50,028 nucleotides of DNA from Salipiger mucosus DSM 16094 (GCF_000442255.1 NZ_KE557276.1:8293-58320), one strand, 5' to 3'; shown: positions 27,312 through 36,526, numbered from the stretch's first letter. A program made the numbers and translations. The notes: a model not told the origin generated them from the letters alone.

Positions 27312-28241
27312 ATGCAAACCACGATCCGCAGCGCTATCACGTTCCAGGGTGTCGGTCTGCATTCGGGCCGTCCGGCCCGCCTGACCATTCGCCCGGCTTC
27401 GGCCGAGCACGGCATCTGGTTCAAGCGCACCGACATCCGGCTCGGCGACACGCTGGTCCCGGCGCGCTGGGACGCGGTCGAGATCACGCCGCTCTGCACC
27501 CGCATCGTGAACCGCGCCGGCGCGCAGGTTTCGACGATCGAGCACGTCATGGCCGCGCTCGCCGGCTGCGGCGTGCACAACGCGCTGGTCGAGATCGACG
27601 GCCCCGAGGTTCCGATCCTCGATGGCTCCGCGGCGCCCTTCGTCCGCGGGATCCTGTCGCGCGGCGTGCGGGCGCTGACCGCGCCGGTGCGCGCGATCGA
27701 GGTGCTTGAGCCCGTCGAGGTGACCACCGCCGCCGGCTGGGCGCGCCTGTCGCCCGCGCGGCCGGGGCAGGGGCTCACCATGCAGTTCCACATCGACTTC
27801 CCCGATGCGGCCATCGGCACGCAGGACAAGGGGCTGAACCTGGCCAACGGCGCCTTCGTGCGCGAGCTCTGCGACAGCCGCACCTTCTGCCGCCAGTCGG
27901 ACGTGGACACGATGCAGGCCAACGGTCTCGCCCTCGGCGGCACCTACGAGAACGCCGTCGTGGTCGACGGCGACCAGGTGCTCTCGCCCGGCGGGCTGCG
28001 CCATGCCGACGAGGCCGTGCGCCACAAGATGCTCGACGCCCTTGGCGATCTCTACACCGCCGGCGCGCCGATCCTGGGCCACTACGAGGGCCACAAGGCC
28101 GGCCACGCGATCACCAACATGCTGCTGCAGGAACTCTTCGCCAAGCCGGGCGCCTTCCGCCTGCGAGCCTGCGACGACATCACCGCCGCGCAGCTGCCGG
28201 GCGTCGGCGTGGCGCGCGAAGAAATCCCGGCGGTCGCCTGA
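27312..28241 (+). CDS. lpxC: UDP-3-O-acyl-N-acetylglucosamine deacetylase LpxC
   Basis: Zinc-dependent cytoplasmic deacetylase of 309 residues, the committed step of lipid A synthesis. The start MQTTIRSAITFQGVGLHSGR is typical. Zinc ligands are His in STIEHVMAAL (about residue 80) and His and Asp in AVRHKMLDALGDL (about 238-242). Domain II carries SRTFCRQSDVDTMQ and GLALGGTYENAVV. It follows ftsZ in many proteobacteria, and the separate leader suggests independent control. In enterics LpxC amount is set by FtsH proteolysis of its C-terminus; the C-terminus here (EEIPAVA) differs and nothing can be said about that. Confidence 0.96.
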   Translation: MQTTIRSAITFQGVGLHSGRPARLTIRPASAEHGIWFKRTDIRLGDTLVPARWDAVEITPLCTRIVNRAGAQVSTIEHVMAALAGCGVHNALVEIDGPEVPILDGSAAPFVRGILSRGVRALTAPVRAIEVLEPVEVTTAAGWARLSPARPGQGLTMQFHIDFPDAAIGTQDKGLNLANGAFVRELCDSRTFCRQSDVDTMQANGLALGGTYENAVVVDGDQVLSPGGLRHADEAVRHKMLDALGDLYTAGAPILGHYEGHKAGHAITNMLLQELFAKPGAFRLRACDDITAAQLPGVGVAREEIPAVA

Positions 28242-28357
28242 GCGAGACGGCCCTGGCAAAACCCCCGTTAAGGCGTTTTGCACCGGAATTTTCTGTGCTA
28301 GGACCATGCCACGCCCCGGCCAACGGGGCGGCGCAAGGAAGATGAGGACACGCGGGC

Positions 28358-29215
28358 ATGGCAGGCGGCGGATCGCGGAAGCTTGTGATCGGAATGGCGC
28401 TTTCCGGGCTGGTCGCCCTGGCGGCCTGCGGTGCGCAGGAGCGCGAGGGCTTCGGCCCGACGGGCGCCCCGCTCGAGACCTACACGGCTCAGCAGATTTT
28501 CGAACGCGGCGAGTACGAACTCGATCAGAGCGACAACGAGCAGGCGGCCTACTACTTCGGCGAGGTCGAACGGCTCTATCCCTATTCGGAGTGGGCCAAG
28601 CGGTCTCTGATCATGCAGGCCTATGCCCACCACCTCGACAAGGACTACGAGAACAGCCGCGCCTCGGCGCAGCGTTACATCGACTTCTACCCGACCGATG
28701 ACGACGCCGCCTACGCGCAGTACCTTCTCGCGCTCAGCTACTACGACCAGATCGAGGAAGTGGGCCGCGACCAGGGCCTGACCTTCCAGGCGCTGCAGGC
28801 GCTGCGCACGGTGATCGAGCGTTATCCCGAGAGCGAATACGCGCGGTCGTCGATTCTCAAGTTCGACCTGGCCTTCGACCATCTCGCGGGCAAGGAAATG
28901 GAGGTCGGCCGCTACTACCTGAAGCGGCAGCACTACGGCGCGGCGATCAACCGCTTCCGTGTCGTGGTCGAGGACTTCCAGACCACCACCCACACCCCCG
29001 AGGCGCTGCACCGACTGGTCGAGGGTTACCTGTCGCTGGGCCTCACCGACGAGGCGCAGACCGCCGGCGCGATCCTGGGTTACAACTACCAGGGCACCGA
29101 GTGGTACCAGGACAGCTACGACCTGCTGACCGGCGCCGGGCTCGAGATGAAGGCGCGCGGCGACAACTGGCTGGCGCGGATCTATCGCCAGATGGTGAAG
29201 GGCGAGTGGCTATAG
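28358..29215 (+). CDS. bamD: Outer membrane protein assembly factor BamD
   Basis: Outer-membrane lipoprotein of 285 residues, subunit of the Bam complex that inserts beta-barrel proteins such as the BtuB above. Lipobox: hydrophobic segment LSGLVALAAC with the lipidated Cys at residue 24. Five TPR-like repeats follow, beginning TAQQIFERGEYELDQSDNEQ and AAYYFGEVERLYPYSEWAKR, with LDKDYENSRASAQRYIDFYP and LKRQHYGAAINRFRVVVEDF later. GGAAGATGAGGA precedes the ATG. A possible promoter (TTGCAC with TAGGAC, about 28279-28305, short spacer) sits in the 116-base gap after lpxC. Confidence 0.94.
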   Translation: MAGGGSRKLVIGMALSGLVALAACGAQEREGFGPTGAPLETYTAQQIFERGEYELDQSDNEQAAYYFGEVERLYPYSEWAKRSLIMQAYAHHLDKDYENSRASAQRYIDFYPTDDDAAYAQYLLALSYYDQIEEVGRDQGLTFQALQALRTVIERYPESEYARSSILKFDLAFDHLAGKEMEVGRYYLKRQHYGAAINRFRVVVEDFQTTTHTPEALHRLVEGYLSLGLTDEAQTAGAILGYNYQGTEWYQDSYDLLTGAGLEMKARGDNWLARIYRQMVKGEWL

Positions 29216-29248
29216 GAGGCGGCGGGGTCCGGCCCCGCCCGACGGAAC

Positions 29249-30901
29249 ATGCTGCGCGCGCTTGAAATCCGGGACATGCTGATCATCGAACGGCTGGATC
29301 TTGCCTTCCAGCCGGGCCTCAACGTGCTCACCGGCGAGACGGGGGCGGGCAAGTCGATCCTGCTCGACAGCCTGGGCTTCGTGCTGGGCTGGCGCGGTCG
29401 CGCCGAGCTGGTGCGCGGCGGCGCGAAACAGGGCGAGGTGACGGCGGTCTTCGAGCTCTCGCAGGGCCACGCGGCGCGTGATGTGCTGGAGGAGGCGGGC
29501 CTGCCCGTTGCCGACGAGCTGATCCTGCGCCGGGTCAACACCGCCGACGGGCGCAAGACGGGCTGGGTCAACGACCGCCGCGCCAGCGGCGAGGTGCTGC
29601 GTCGTCTCTCCGAGACACTGGTGGAACTGCACGGCCAGCACGACGATCGCGGGCTGCTGAACCCGGCCGGGCACCGTGCCATCCTCGACGCCTACGCCGA
29701 TCTTGGCACCGGACTGGAGGCCACCCGCGCAGCCTGGGCCGAGCGCCGCGTTGCGCGCAAGCGCCTGGCCGAGGCCGAGGCGGCGCTCGAGGCGGTCCGC
29801 GCCGAGGAAGAGTTCCTGCGCCACGCCGTCGACGAGCTGACCAAGCTTGACCCGCAGCCCGAGGAGGAGGCCGCGCTCGATGTCGCGCGCCGCCGCATGC
29901 AGGGCGCCGAGCGCATCCGCGAGGACATCGCCCGCGCCTCAGAGGCCCTGGGCTACGACGGTGCCGAGGGCGCCATGGCGAACGCGCTGCGCTGGCTCGA
30001 GGGGGCCGCGGAGAAGGCCGAGGGGCGTCTCGATGCGGGCATGGCGGCGCTGACCCGCGCCATGGCCGAACTGGACGAGGCTGGCCGCGAGGTGGCCGAC
30101 GCGCTGGACTCGCTCGAGTTCGACCCGCGCGAGCTGGAAGAGACCGAGGAGCGGCTCTTCGCGATCCGCGCTCTGGCCCGCAAGCACCAGGTGCTGCCCG
30201 ACGAGTTGCCGGAACTGGCGCAGACACTGGGCGGACGGCTCGAGGCGCTTGACCGGGGCGCGGACGAGATCGAGGGGTTGAGCCGCGCGGTGAAGGACGC
30301 GGACAGTGCCTACGACGCTGCCGCAGAGGCTCTGAGCACGGCCCGCGCCGAGGCGGCGGCGCGGCTCGACGCGGCGGTCTCGGGCGAGCTTGCCCCGCTC
30401 AAGATGGAACGCGCGGTCTTCCGGACCGAGATCACCGAGGGCGAGCCGGGCCCGGAGGGCCGCGATGCCGTGGCCTTCACCGTGGCGACGAACCCCGGCG
30501 CGCCGGCAGGGGCGCTGAACCGCATCGCCTCCGGCGGCGAGCTGTCGCGCTTTTTGCTGGCGCTGAAAGTGTGCCTCTCGGAAGAGCGCAATCGCGGCGT
30601 GACGATGATCTTCGACGAGATCGACCGCGGCGTCGGCGGGGCCACCGCCGACGCGGTGGGCCGGCGGCTGGCCTCGCTCGCGCAGGGCGGGCAGGTGCTG
30701 GTGGTGACCCACTCGCCGCAGGTGGCCGCGCTCGGGGCGCATCACTGGCGCGTGGAGAAGCGGGTCGAGGACGACGCGACGCTCTCGACCGTGGTGCCGC
30801 TCGATCCGGGCGCCCGCGAGGGCGAGATCGCGCGGATGCTCTCGGGCGACACCGTGACGGAAGAGGCCCGCGCCGCGGCACGGGCCTTGTTGGCGGGCTA
30901 G
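29249..30901 (+). CDS. recN: DNA repair protein RecN
   Basis: SMC-like ATPase of 550 residues that acts in double-strand break repair. Walker A: NVLTGETGAGKSILLDSLGF (about 25-44). The long central coiled coil (about 150-350) is rich in Glu, Ala, Arg and Leu. Near the C-terminus come the ABC signature IASGGELSRFLLALKVCLSE, Walker B with MIFDEIDRGVGGATADAVG and the switch VLVVTHSPQVAALG. The spacer after bamD holds a hairpin, GGCGGGG-TCCGG-CCCCGCC (29221-29239), perhaps separating expression of the two. The order lpxC-bamD-recN is common in the group. No LexA box was recognised. Confidence 0.95.
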   Translation: MLRALEIRDMLIIERLDLAFQPGLNVLTGETGAGKSILLDSLGFVLGWRGRAELVRGGAKQGEVTAVFELSQGHAARDVLEEAGLPVADELILRRVNTADGRKTGWVNDRRASGEVLRRLSETLVELHGQHDDRGLLNPAGHRAILDAYADLGTGLEATRAAWAERRVARKRLAEAEAALEAVRAEEEFLRHAVDELTKLDPQPEEEAALDVARRRMQGAERIREDIARASEALGYDGAEGAMANALRWLEGAAEKAEGRLDAGMAALTRAMAELDEAGREVADALDSLEFDPRELEETEERLFAIRALARKHQVLPDELPELAQTLGGRLEALDRGADEIEGLSRAVKDADSAYDAAAEALSTARAEAAARLDAAVSGELAPLKMERAVFRTEITEGEPGPEGRDAVAFTVATNPGAPAGALNRIASGGELSRFLLALKVCLSEERNRGVTMIFDEIDRGVGGATADAVGRRLASLAQGGQVLVVTHSPQVAALGAHHWRVEKRVEDDATLSTVVPLDPGAREGEIARMLSGDTVTEEARAAARALLAG

Positions 30902-30906
30902 GCGCC

Positions 30907-30939
30907 AAATTCCTTCCCAAGGAATTTTCTAAAATTCCT
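30907..30939. terminator. Bidirectional terminator between recN and the lactate dehydrogenase gene
   Basis: AAATTCCTT (30907-30915), loop CCC, AAGGAATTT (30919-30927) form a nine-pair hairpin followed by TCT. The right arm can alternatively pair with AAAATTCCT (30931-30939). The two hairpins exclude each other. The AT-rich, symmetric element lies between converging genes and can serve both strands. Confidence 0.6.
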
Positions 30940-30944
30940 GCGCG

Positions 30945-32318
30945 TCAGTCCTGCGGCACGAGCTTGCCCGGGTTCATGATGTTCTGCGGATCGAGCGCGC
31001 GCTTGATCTGGCCCATGACCTCCCAGCCCAGGCCGTGCTCGGCTTCCATGTAGGGGGTCTTGCCCATGCCCACGCCATGCTCGCCGGTGCTGGTGCCACC
31101 AAGCCGCAGGGCGCGCTCGGCCATGCGGTGGGACAGGCGTTTCGCCGCCTCCAGTTCCGCCGGCTGCCCGGGATCGACCAGCAGCACCGCGTGGAAGTTG
31201 CCGTCGCCGACATGGCCCAGGATCGGCCCAGGCAGGATGCTTTGCGCGATGTCGGCCTGCGTCTCCTCGACCGCTTGGGCGAGCCGCGAGATCGGCACGC
31301 AGATGTCGGTGACAAGCGCGCGGCAGCCTTTCCGCAGCGCGAGCACCGCGTAATAGGCGTTGTGCCGCATGGCCCAGAGCGCGCGGCGCTCCTCCTCGCG
31401 GGTCGACCAGCGGAAGGGCGAGGCGCCGTGATCGGCCACGATCTCGCCGAAGCGCTCGGCATCCTGCGCGACGCTCTCGGGAGAGCCGTGAAATTCGACC
31501 ATGAGATGAGGCGCCTCCGTCATCTCGACCCCGGCATAGGCATTGAAGGCGCGCGCCGTCGCCTCGTCGACGAACTCGATCCGGGCCATGGGAATGCCCA
31601 TCTGGATCGTTTCCATCACCGCGGTCACCGCCGCGTCCATGTCCGGAAAGGCGCAGATGCCGGCGCTGCTGGCCTCGGGCACGCCGTGCAGCTTGAGCGT
31701 GAGTTCGGTCACCAGTCCCAGCGTGCCCTCGGACCCCACGAAGAGCCCGGTGAGATCGTAGCCCGCCGCGCTCTTTCTGGCGCGGCTGCCGGTGCGGATC
31801 ACACGGCCATCAGCCAGCACCGCCTGCAGCCCGAGGATATTGTCGCGCATCGTGCCGTAGCGGACCGTCGTGGTGCCCGAAGCGCGGGTCGCGGCCATGC
31901 CGCCGATCGAGGCGTTCGCGCCGGGATCGACCGGGAAGAACAGGCCCGTGGCGCGCAACTCCTCGTTCAGGGACTCGCGCGTGACGCCGGGCTGCACCGT
32001 CACGTCCATGTCTGCGCCGCGGATCTCGAGCACCTTGTTCATGCGGGTGAAGTCCACGACCACGCCGCCCCTCACGGCCAGTCCGTGCCCTTCGAGCGAG
32101 GTGCCGGCGCCCCAGCCCACCACCGGGCAGCCGTGCTGCGCGCAGATCTCGACGAGCGTCTGCACCTCGGCCGCGCTTTCGGGGTAGGCCACCGCGTCCG
32201 GTGGCGTGAGCGGAAAATGGGATTCCGAGCGGCCGTGCGCGTCCAGTTCCGGCTTGGACCGGGTGAGCCGTTCGCCTAGGAACGTTGACAAGGCGTCGAG
32301 CGCCTGCGGGATGGACAT
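30945..32318 (-). CDS. FAD-binding oxidoreductase, D-lactate dehydrogenase (cytochrome) type
   Basis: Flavoenzyme of 457 residues in the GlcD/DLD family, expected to oxidise D-lactate or a related 2-hydroxy acid and pass electrons to the respiratory chain. The PCMH-type FAD domain has PVVGWGAGTSLEGHGLAVRG (about 65-84), DVTVQPGVTRESLNEELRAT, PVDPGANASIGGMAATRASG and LFVGSEGTLGLVTELTLKL. The C-terminal cap domain holds RALWAMRHNAYYAVLAL, GPILGHVGDGNFHAVLL, GEHGVGMGK and the end MNPGKLVPQD. GGAGGAA precedes the ATG. It is divergent from the ClC gene. GlcD (glycolate oxidase) is the main alternative, but no glcE or glcF is adjacent. Confidence 0.88.
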   Translation of the reverse strand: MSIPQALDALSTFLGERLTRSKPELDAHGRSESHFPLTPPDAVAYPESAAEVQTLVEICAQHGCPVVGWGAGTSLEGHGLAVRGGVVVDFTRMNKVLEIRGADMDVTVQPGVTRESLNEELRATGLFFPVDPGANASIGGMAATRASGTTTVRYGTMRDNILGLQAVLADGRVIRTGSRARKSAAGYDLTGLFVGSEGTLGLVTELTLKLHGVPEASSAGICAFPDMDAAVTAVMETIQMGIPMARIEFVDEATARAFNAYAGVEMTEAPHLMVEFHGSPESVAQDAERFGEIVADHGASPFRWSTREEERRALWAMRHNAYYAVLALRKGCRALVTDICVPISRLAQAVEETQADIAQSILPGPILGHVGDGNFHAVLLVDPGQPAELEAAKRLSHRMAERALRLGGTSTGEHGVGMGKTPYMEAEHGLGWEVMGQIKRALDPQNIMNPGKLVPQD

Positions 32319-32384
32319 GACTTCCTCCGGATAAGACCGCAGGCGATCCTACCGATGCCGTGCCCGGTGTTAAAGGATGGCGCT

Positions 32385-34061
32385 ATGCTATCGCATATTA
32401 GGAAACAATCTCGCGAAACTCGTGATCTTTGTGCACGAGGATGGGACCTGTTGTACCACCGCGGCCCCGGGCAGGTTTCCTTCTGGTTCATCGCGCTGAC
32501 GGTCGGCCTGGCCTCCGGGCTGGCGGCGATCCTTTTCCGGTTCGCGGTCGAGCGGTTGCAGGCCACCGTCTACGCCCACGAGGACGTCAACACGCTTGCG
32601 AGTTTCGCCCAGACACTGCCATGGTTCTGGGTCCTGATGATCCCCGCCATCGGTGGCGGGATCGTGGGGCTGATCCTGCAAAGGGCCACGCCGGACGGGC
32701 GTCTGCGCTCGGTCGCCGACGTGATCGAGGGCGCGGCGCTGAACGATGGCCGCGTCGAGAAGAAGGCGGGCATGGCCTCGGCGGTCTGTTCCTGGATCAC
32801 GCTCTCGACCGGAGGCTCGACGGGGCGCGAGGGGCCGGTCGTGCATATCGCGGCGATGATTGCATCCTGGGTCTCGAACCGGCTGGCCGTCGATGGAATC
32901 ACCGGCCGCGATCTTCTGGGGTGCGCGGTGGCCGCCGCGGTTTCGGCGAGCTTCAACGCGCCCATCGCCGGCGCGCTCTTCGGGCTCGAGGTCGTGCTGC
33001 GGCATTTCGCGCTGCATGCCTTCGCGCCCATCGTGGTGGCCAGTGCCGCCGGCACGGTGGTCAACCGTCTGGCCTACGGCGATGTGACCGAGTTCGTGCT
33101 TCCGGGAACCACGACGGTCGAATTCTACCTCGAACTGCCGGCCTTCTTCCTGCTGGGGCTGGTCTGCGGCCTGGTGGCTGTGCTGACGATGAAGGCCATC
33201 TTCTTCGCCGACAACACCGGAACAGTGATTCAGCGCCGTCTCTCGCTGCCGCACTGGCTGCGCCCGGCGGTGGCCGGCCTGCTGCTGGGGGCCGTGGCCA
33301 TCGCCTTTCCGCACATCATCGGCGTCGGCTACGAGACGACCTCGCGCGCGCTCTCGGGCGATCTCGCGCTCGGGCAGGCGCTGGCCTTTGCGGTGGTCAA
33401 GGTGGCGGCCCTCTCGATCACCATGGCCGGCCGCATGGGCGGCGGGGTGTTCTCACCCTCGCTGATGGTGGGCGCGCTGACGGGCCTCGTCTTCGGCCAC
33501 ATCGCCACGGGCCTTTTCCCCGAGGTCTCCTCGGCCTTCACGCTTTATGCTCTTGCCGGCATGGGCGCGGTCGCCGCGGCGGTGCTCGGTGCGCCGATCT
33601 CGACCACGCTCATCGTCTTCGAGATGACCGGGGACTGGCAGACCGGCCTAGCGGTGATGGTTTCGGTCTCGATGTCCACCGCGCTGGCCTCGCGGCTGGT
33701 GGACCGCAGCTTCTTCCTGTCGCAACTCGAGAACCGGAACGTGCACCTCGCCGCCGGGCCGCAAGCCTACCTGTTGGCGATGTTCCGGGTGCAGGGGGTG
33801 ATGCGCAAGCCGACCGACAAGGGCGCTGCGGACGAGGCGGCCTGCCATCGCATGATCGAGCAGGGGCTCTTCGTAAAGGCCTCGGCAACGCTGGAAACGG
33901 CCCTGCCGCGCTTCGAGAAATCGGGCGTCGCCTACCTGCCGGTCGTGACCCTGGAGGGCGAGGACCAGACGCCCGTGCTGCAGGGCGCGCTGTTCCACGT
34001 CGACGCGCTCAAGGCCTACAACCGTGCCCTCGCCGCGACGGCGGCCGAGGAACACAGCTGA
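32385..34061 (+). CDS. ClC-family chloride channel/transporter
   Basis: Integral membrane protein of 558 residues from ATG 32385, chosen for the AAAGGA site 7 bases upstream; ATG 32355 would add ten residues. The ClC fold is evident: STGGSTGREGPVVHIAA carries the gating Glu (GREGP), FNAPIAGALFGLEVVLRHF is the helix H end, and GGGVFSPSLMVGALTG corresponds to GxFxP. Two differences from E. coli ClC are visible. The first selectivity motif GSGIP is replaced (RLRSVADVIEGA), and the internal proton glutamate is Val (LEVV where E. coli has IEEM). This points to channel-like or altered coupling. The C-terminal 90 residues resemble a degenerate CBS region. Confidence 0.88.
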   Translation: MLSHIRKQSRETRDLCARGWDLLYHRGPGQVSFWFIALTVGLASGLAAILFRFAVERLQATVYAHEDVNTLASFAQTLPWFWVLMIPAIGGGIVGLILQRATPDGRLRSVADVIEGAALNDGRVEKKAGMASAVCSWITLSTGGSTGREGPVVHIAAMIASWVSNRLAVDGITGRDLLGCAVAAAVSASFNAPIAGALFGLEVVLRHFALHAFAPIVVASAAGTVVNRLAYGDVTEFVLPGTTTVEFYLELPAFFLLGLVCGLVAVLTMKAIFFADNTGTVIQRRLSLPHWLRPAVAGLLLGAVAIAFPHIIGVGYETTSRALSGDLALGQALAFAVVKVAALSITMAGRMGGGVFSPSLMVGALTGLVFGHIATGLFPEVSSAFTLYALAGMGAVAAAVLGAPISTTLIVFEMTGDWQTGLAVMVSVSMSTALASRLVDRSFFLSQLENRNVHLAAGPQAYLLAMFRVQGVMRKPTDKGAADEAACHRMIEQGLFVKASATLETALPRFEKSGVAYLPVVTLEGEDQTPVLQGALFHVDALKAYNRALAATAAEEHS

Positions 34062-34066
34062 GGCCC

Positions 34067-34090
34067 GAGGCCTGAGGTCGGGCAGGCCTC
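34067..34090. terminator. Hairpin between converging ClC and DUF427 genes
   Basis: GAGGCCTG (34067-34074) and CAGGCCTC (34083-34090) form a perfect eight-pair stem with loop AGGTCGGG. The right arm overlaps the stop of the DUF427 gene. There is no T-run, so termination strength is uncertain. Confidence 0.4.
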
Positions 34091-34433
34091 AGACCTGCTC
34101 GACGGTCACCCCGTCCTGCACGTAGAAGGCAAGATGGTCCTTGATCTCGGCCACGTCGTCCGAGGGCTCCTCGTAGGACCAGACGGCGGCCTTGTAGGTC
34201 TTGCTGCGCGAGACGATGTCGAAGTAGTTTGCATCGCCCTTGTACTGGCAGGTCGTGCGGTAGTCCGAGGGCTCGAGGAAGGCCATCGCCACGTCCGAGC
34301 GCGGGAAGTAGATGACCGCGGGCAGCTCGCCCTCGCTGAGTTCCAGCGCCTTGGTGCTTTCGGCGATGACGGCGCCGCCGACGCGGACAACCCAGGTGCC
34401 CGTGGCGGGGCGGATGGTGATGTGTTTCAGCAT
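34089..34433 (-). CDS. DUF427 domain-containing protein
   Basis: A 114-residue cytoplasmic protein that matches DUF427 over nearly its whole length. Typical features are the N-terminal ITIRPATGTWVVRVGGAVIA, STKALELSEGELPAVIYFPR, the core DYRTTCQYKGDANYFDIV and AVWSYEEPSDDVAEIKDHLA followed by FYVQDGVTVEQV. The family is a small beta-rich fold without a defined biochemical role. It stands alone, converging on the ClC gene and followed downstream on its strand by nothing closely coupled. Confidence 0.9.
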   Translation of the reverse strand: MLKHITIRPATGTWVVRVGGAVIAESTKALELSEGELPAVIYFPRSDVAMAFLEPSDYRTTCQYKGDANYFDIVSRSKTYKAAVWSYEEPSDDVAEIKDHLAFYVQDGVTVEQV

Positions 34434-34534
34434 GTTGCGTCTCTCCCGCGGTTTCCCGCATCATATATCAGTCACATTGCGACAGTCCTGTGTCACGGCC
34501 CCCATGCGGCAATCGGGCGCCCCTTGCGGCGTGG

Positions 34535-36322
34535 TCAGAGAGGGGCGCAAGCCGCCTCGAGCCAGGCCCGGTCCTGTGGCTCGAGCAGCGGGGCCACTCT
34601 CTCCAGCACGCGGGCGTGGTAGTCGTCGATCCAGCGCCGCTCCGGCTCGCTGAGCAGGGACGGCAGGATCAGCCGCCGGTCGATGGGCACCCAGGTCAGC
34701 GTCTCGAAGCAGAGCATCCGCGCCACGGTCTGCCCTGGCAGGGCAGGCGCTTCTGAGACCGCGATCAGGTTCTCGATGCGGATACCATAGGCGCCCTCGC
34801 GATAGAAGCCCGGTTCGTTCGACACGATCATGCCCGGCCGCAGCGGCACCGTGCCGGTGCGCGCGATGCGCTGCGGGCCCTCGTGCACGCTGAGGTAGGC
34901 GCCCACGCCGTGCCCGGTGCCGTGTCCGTAGTCGAGTCCCGCTTCCCAGAGCGCGGCGCGCGCCAGCACGTCGATGTCGCGCCCGGCCAGCCCCTCGGGC
35001 CAGCGCAGGCGCGAGAGCGCGACCATGCCCTTGAGCACGCGGGTGAAGGCCGCGCGGGTCTCCTCGTCGACGAGCTCCGGGTCGCCCACGGCCATGGTGC
35101 GGGTGATGTCGGTCGTGCCGTCGGCATACTGGCCGCCGGAGTCCACCAGCAGAAGCTCGCCCGCCTGCACCTTGCGGTCGGTGCTTTCGGTCACGCGGTA
35201 GTGCACGATGGCACCGTGCGGCCCTGAGCCCGCGATGGTCTCGAAGGAGATGTCGCGCAGCATGTTGCTGGCGGCGCGCTCGGCCTCGAGCCGGCGCACC
35301 ACGTCGATCTCCGAAAAGTCGCCCGGCGCCTGCGCATCGACCCAGGCCAGGAAGCGCACCATGGCGGCGGCGTCGCGCAGGTGCGCGGCGCGGCTGCCCT
35401 CCAGCTCGGCGTCGTTCTTGCAGGCCTTGGGCAGCAGGCAGGGGTCCTCGGCCTCGATCACCTCGGCACGGTCGAGCGAGTCCAGCACCGCCACGGGGCA
35501 ACTCGCCGGATCGATCTGCACCGGCCCCCCGAGCGTGGCCAGCGCCGCCACGAAGCCCTCGGGCGGCAGCACCGAGACACGGCTGCCCAGGTGGTCGCCC
35601 AGCTCGGCCAGCTTCTCGCGTGCCATGAAGAGCTCGACCGAGCCGTCGCGGTTCAGCAGCGCGAAGCCGTGCGGCACCGGGTTGCGCGGGATGTCCGAGC
35701 CGCGGATGTTGAGCAGCCAGGCGATGCTGTCGGGCAGGGTCAGCACGCAGGCCTCGGCGGGGCCGAGCCCTCCGGCCAACCGCGCGATCTTGTCCTCGTG
35801 CGCCTCGCCCGCGAACTCGGGGGGATGCGCACGCACCGTGCCCATCGGAGGCGCGGGCTGGTCGGCCCAGATCCGGTCGACGAGGTTCTCGCAGGCCACC
35901 ACCTCGACCCCGTCCAGCCCCTCGCGCAGCCGGCGCATCTGGTCGACGGAGAAGAGCCAGGGGTCGACCCCCACGCGCCCGCCGCCGGGCAGCGCCTCGG
36001 CGATCCAGGCGGCGAGCCCGGTCTCGGGCCAGTCCACCGGCGTGAAGACATCCGCCACCTGCGCCTTGACCTGTACACGGTAGCGGCCATCGACAAAGAC
36101 CCCGGCGCGGTCGGTCAGCGCCACGCAATAGCCCGCCGAGCCGGTGAAGCCGGTCAGCCAGGCCAGCCGCTCGTCGTGCGGCGCCACGTATTCGCCCTGG
36201 TGCGCGTCGGCGCGGGGCACGATGAACCCGTCGAGGCCCTCGCGCGCCAGTTCGGCGCGCAACGCCTCCAGCCGCGCGGGCCCCTGGTCCGGGCGTGCCG
36301 TCTCTTCGAAGCTCTGGAACAT
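34535..36322 (-). CDS. Aminopeptidase P family protein (Xaa-Pro aminopeptidase)
   Basis: Cytoplasmic metallopeptidase of 595 residues, expected to cleave N-terminal residues from X-Pro peptides. Start at ATG 36322 (MFQSFEETARPDQGPARLEA) behind GAGGAG; the open frame extends 18 codons upstream. Three domains are visible: two creatinase-like N-terminal domains (about 1-300, with GFIVPRADAHQGEYVAPHDE) and the pita-bread catalytic domain. Metal ligands are in LLVDSGGQYADGTTDITRT (two Asp), GTGHGVGAYLSVHEGP (His), SNEPGFYREG (Glu) and GIRIENLI (Glu). The length matches the three-domain eukaryotic-like form, typical of alphaproteobacteria, rather than the 440-residue E. coli PepP. Confidence 0.92.
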   Translation of the reverse strand: MFQSFEETARPDQGPARLEALRAELAREGLDGFIVPRADAHQGEYVAPHDERLAWLTGFTGSAGYCVALTDRAGVFVDGRYRVQVKAQVADVFTPVDWPETGLAAWIAEALPGGGRVGVDPWLFSVDQMRRLREGLDGVEVVACENLVDRIWADQPAPPMGTVRAHPPEFAGEAHEDKIARLAGGLGPAEACVLTLPDSIAWLLNIRGSDIPRNPVPHGFALLNRDGSVELFMAREKLAELGDHLGSRVSVLPPEGFVAALATLGGPVQIDPASCPVAVLDSLDRAEVIEAEDPCLLPKACKNDAELEGSRAAHLRDAAAMVRFLAWVDAQAPGDFSEIDVVRRLEAERAASNMLRDISFETIAGSGPHGAIVHYRVTESTDRKVQAGELLLVDSGGQYADGTTDITRTMAVGDPELVDEETRAAFTRVLKGMVALSRLRWPEGLAGRDIDVLARAALWEAGLDYGHGTGHGVGAYLSVHEGPQRIARTGTVPLRPGMIVSNEPGFYREGAYGIRIENLIAVSEAPALPGQTVARMLCFETLTWVPIDRRLILPSLLSEPERRWIDDYHARVLERVAPLLEPQDRAWLEAACAPL

Positions 36323-36399
36323 GCCGCTCTCCTCGTTGCGGGTGGACCCTAACAGCCAGACCGCGGCGCGCCACATCTTCCTGCGCCGCGAGGGCCGCC

Positions 36400-36526
36400 G
36401 GGTCCTTCATCTTTCCTTGAAATACGCCGGGGGAATTTGCGCCGCAGGCGCAAAGGGGGCAGCGCCCCGACACCCGCGGCCGAAGGCCGCGCCGGTCGGA
36501 CCGGCAGGGCCGGTCCGAAACCCGTC
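36400..36526 (-). repeat. Dispersed intergenic element downstream of cobT
   Basis: Read on the minus strand, this spacer holds a G/C block (GGGGCGCTGCCCCCTTTGCG), then CCCCCGGCGTATTTCAAGG and AAAGATGAAG. The part GCGTATTT followed by AA-rich sequence and GAAG matches the motif in the mraY-murD spacer. GCGCCG-containing palindromes (about 36437-36510) add further pairing. I recall similar GTATTT...GAAG blocks in many Rhodobacteraceae intergenic regions, so this looks like a family repeat. It has no coding potential. Confidence 0.45.
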
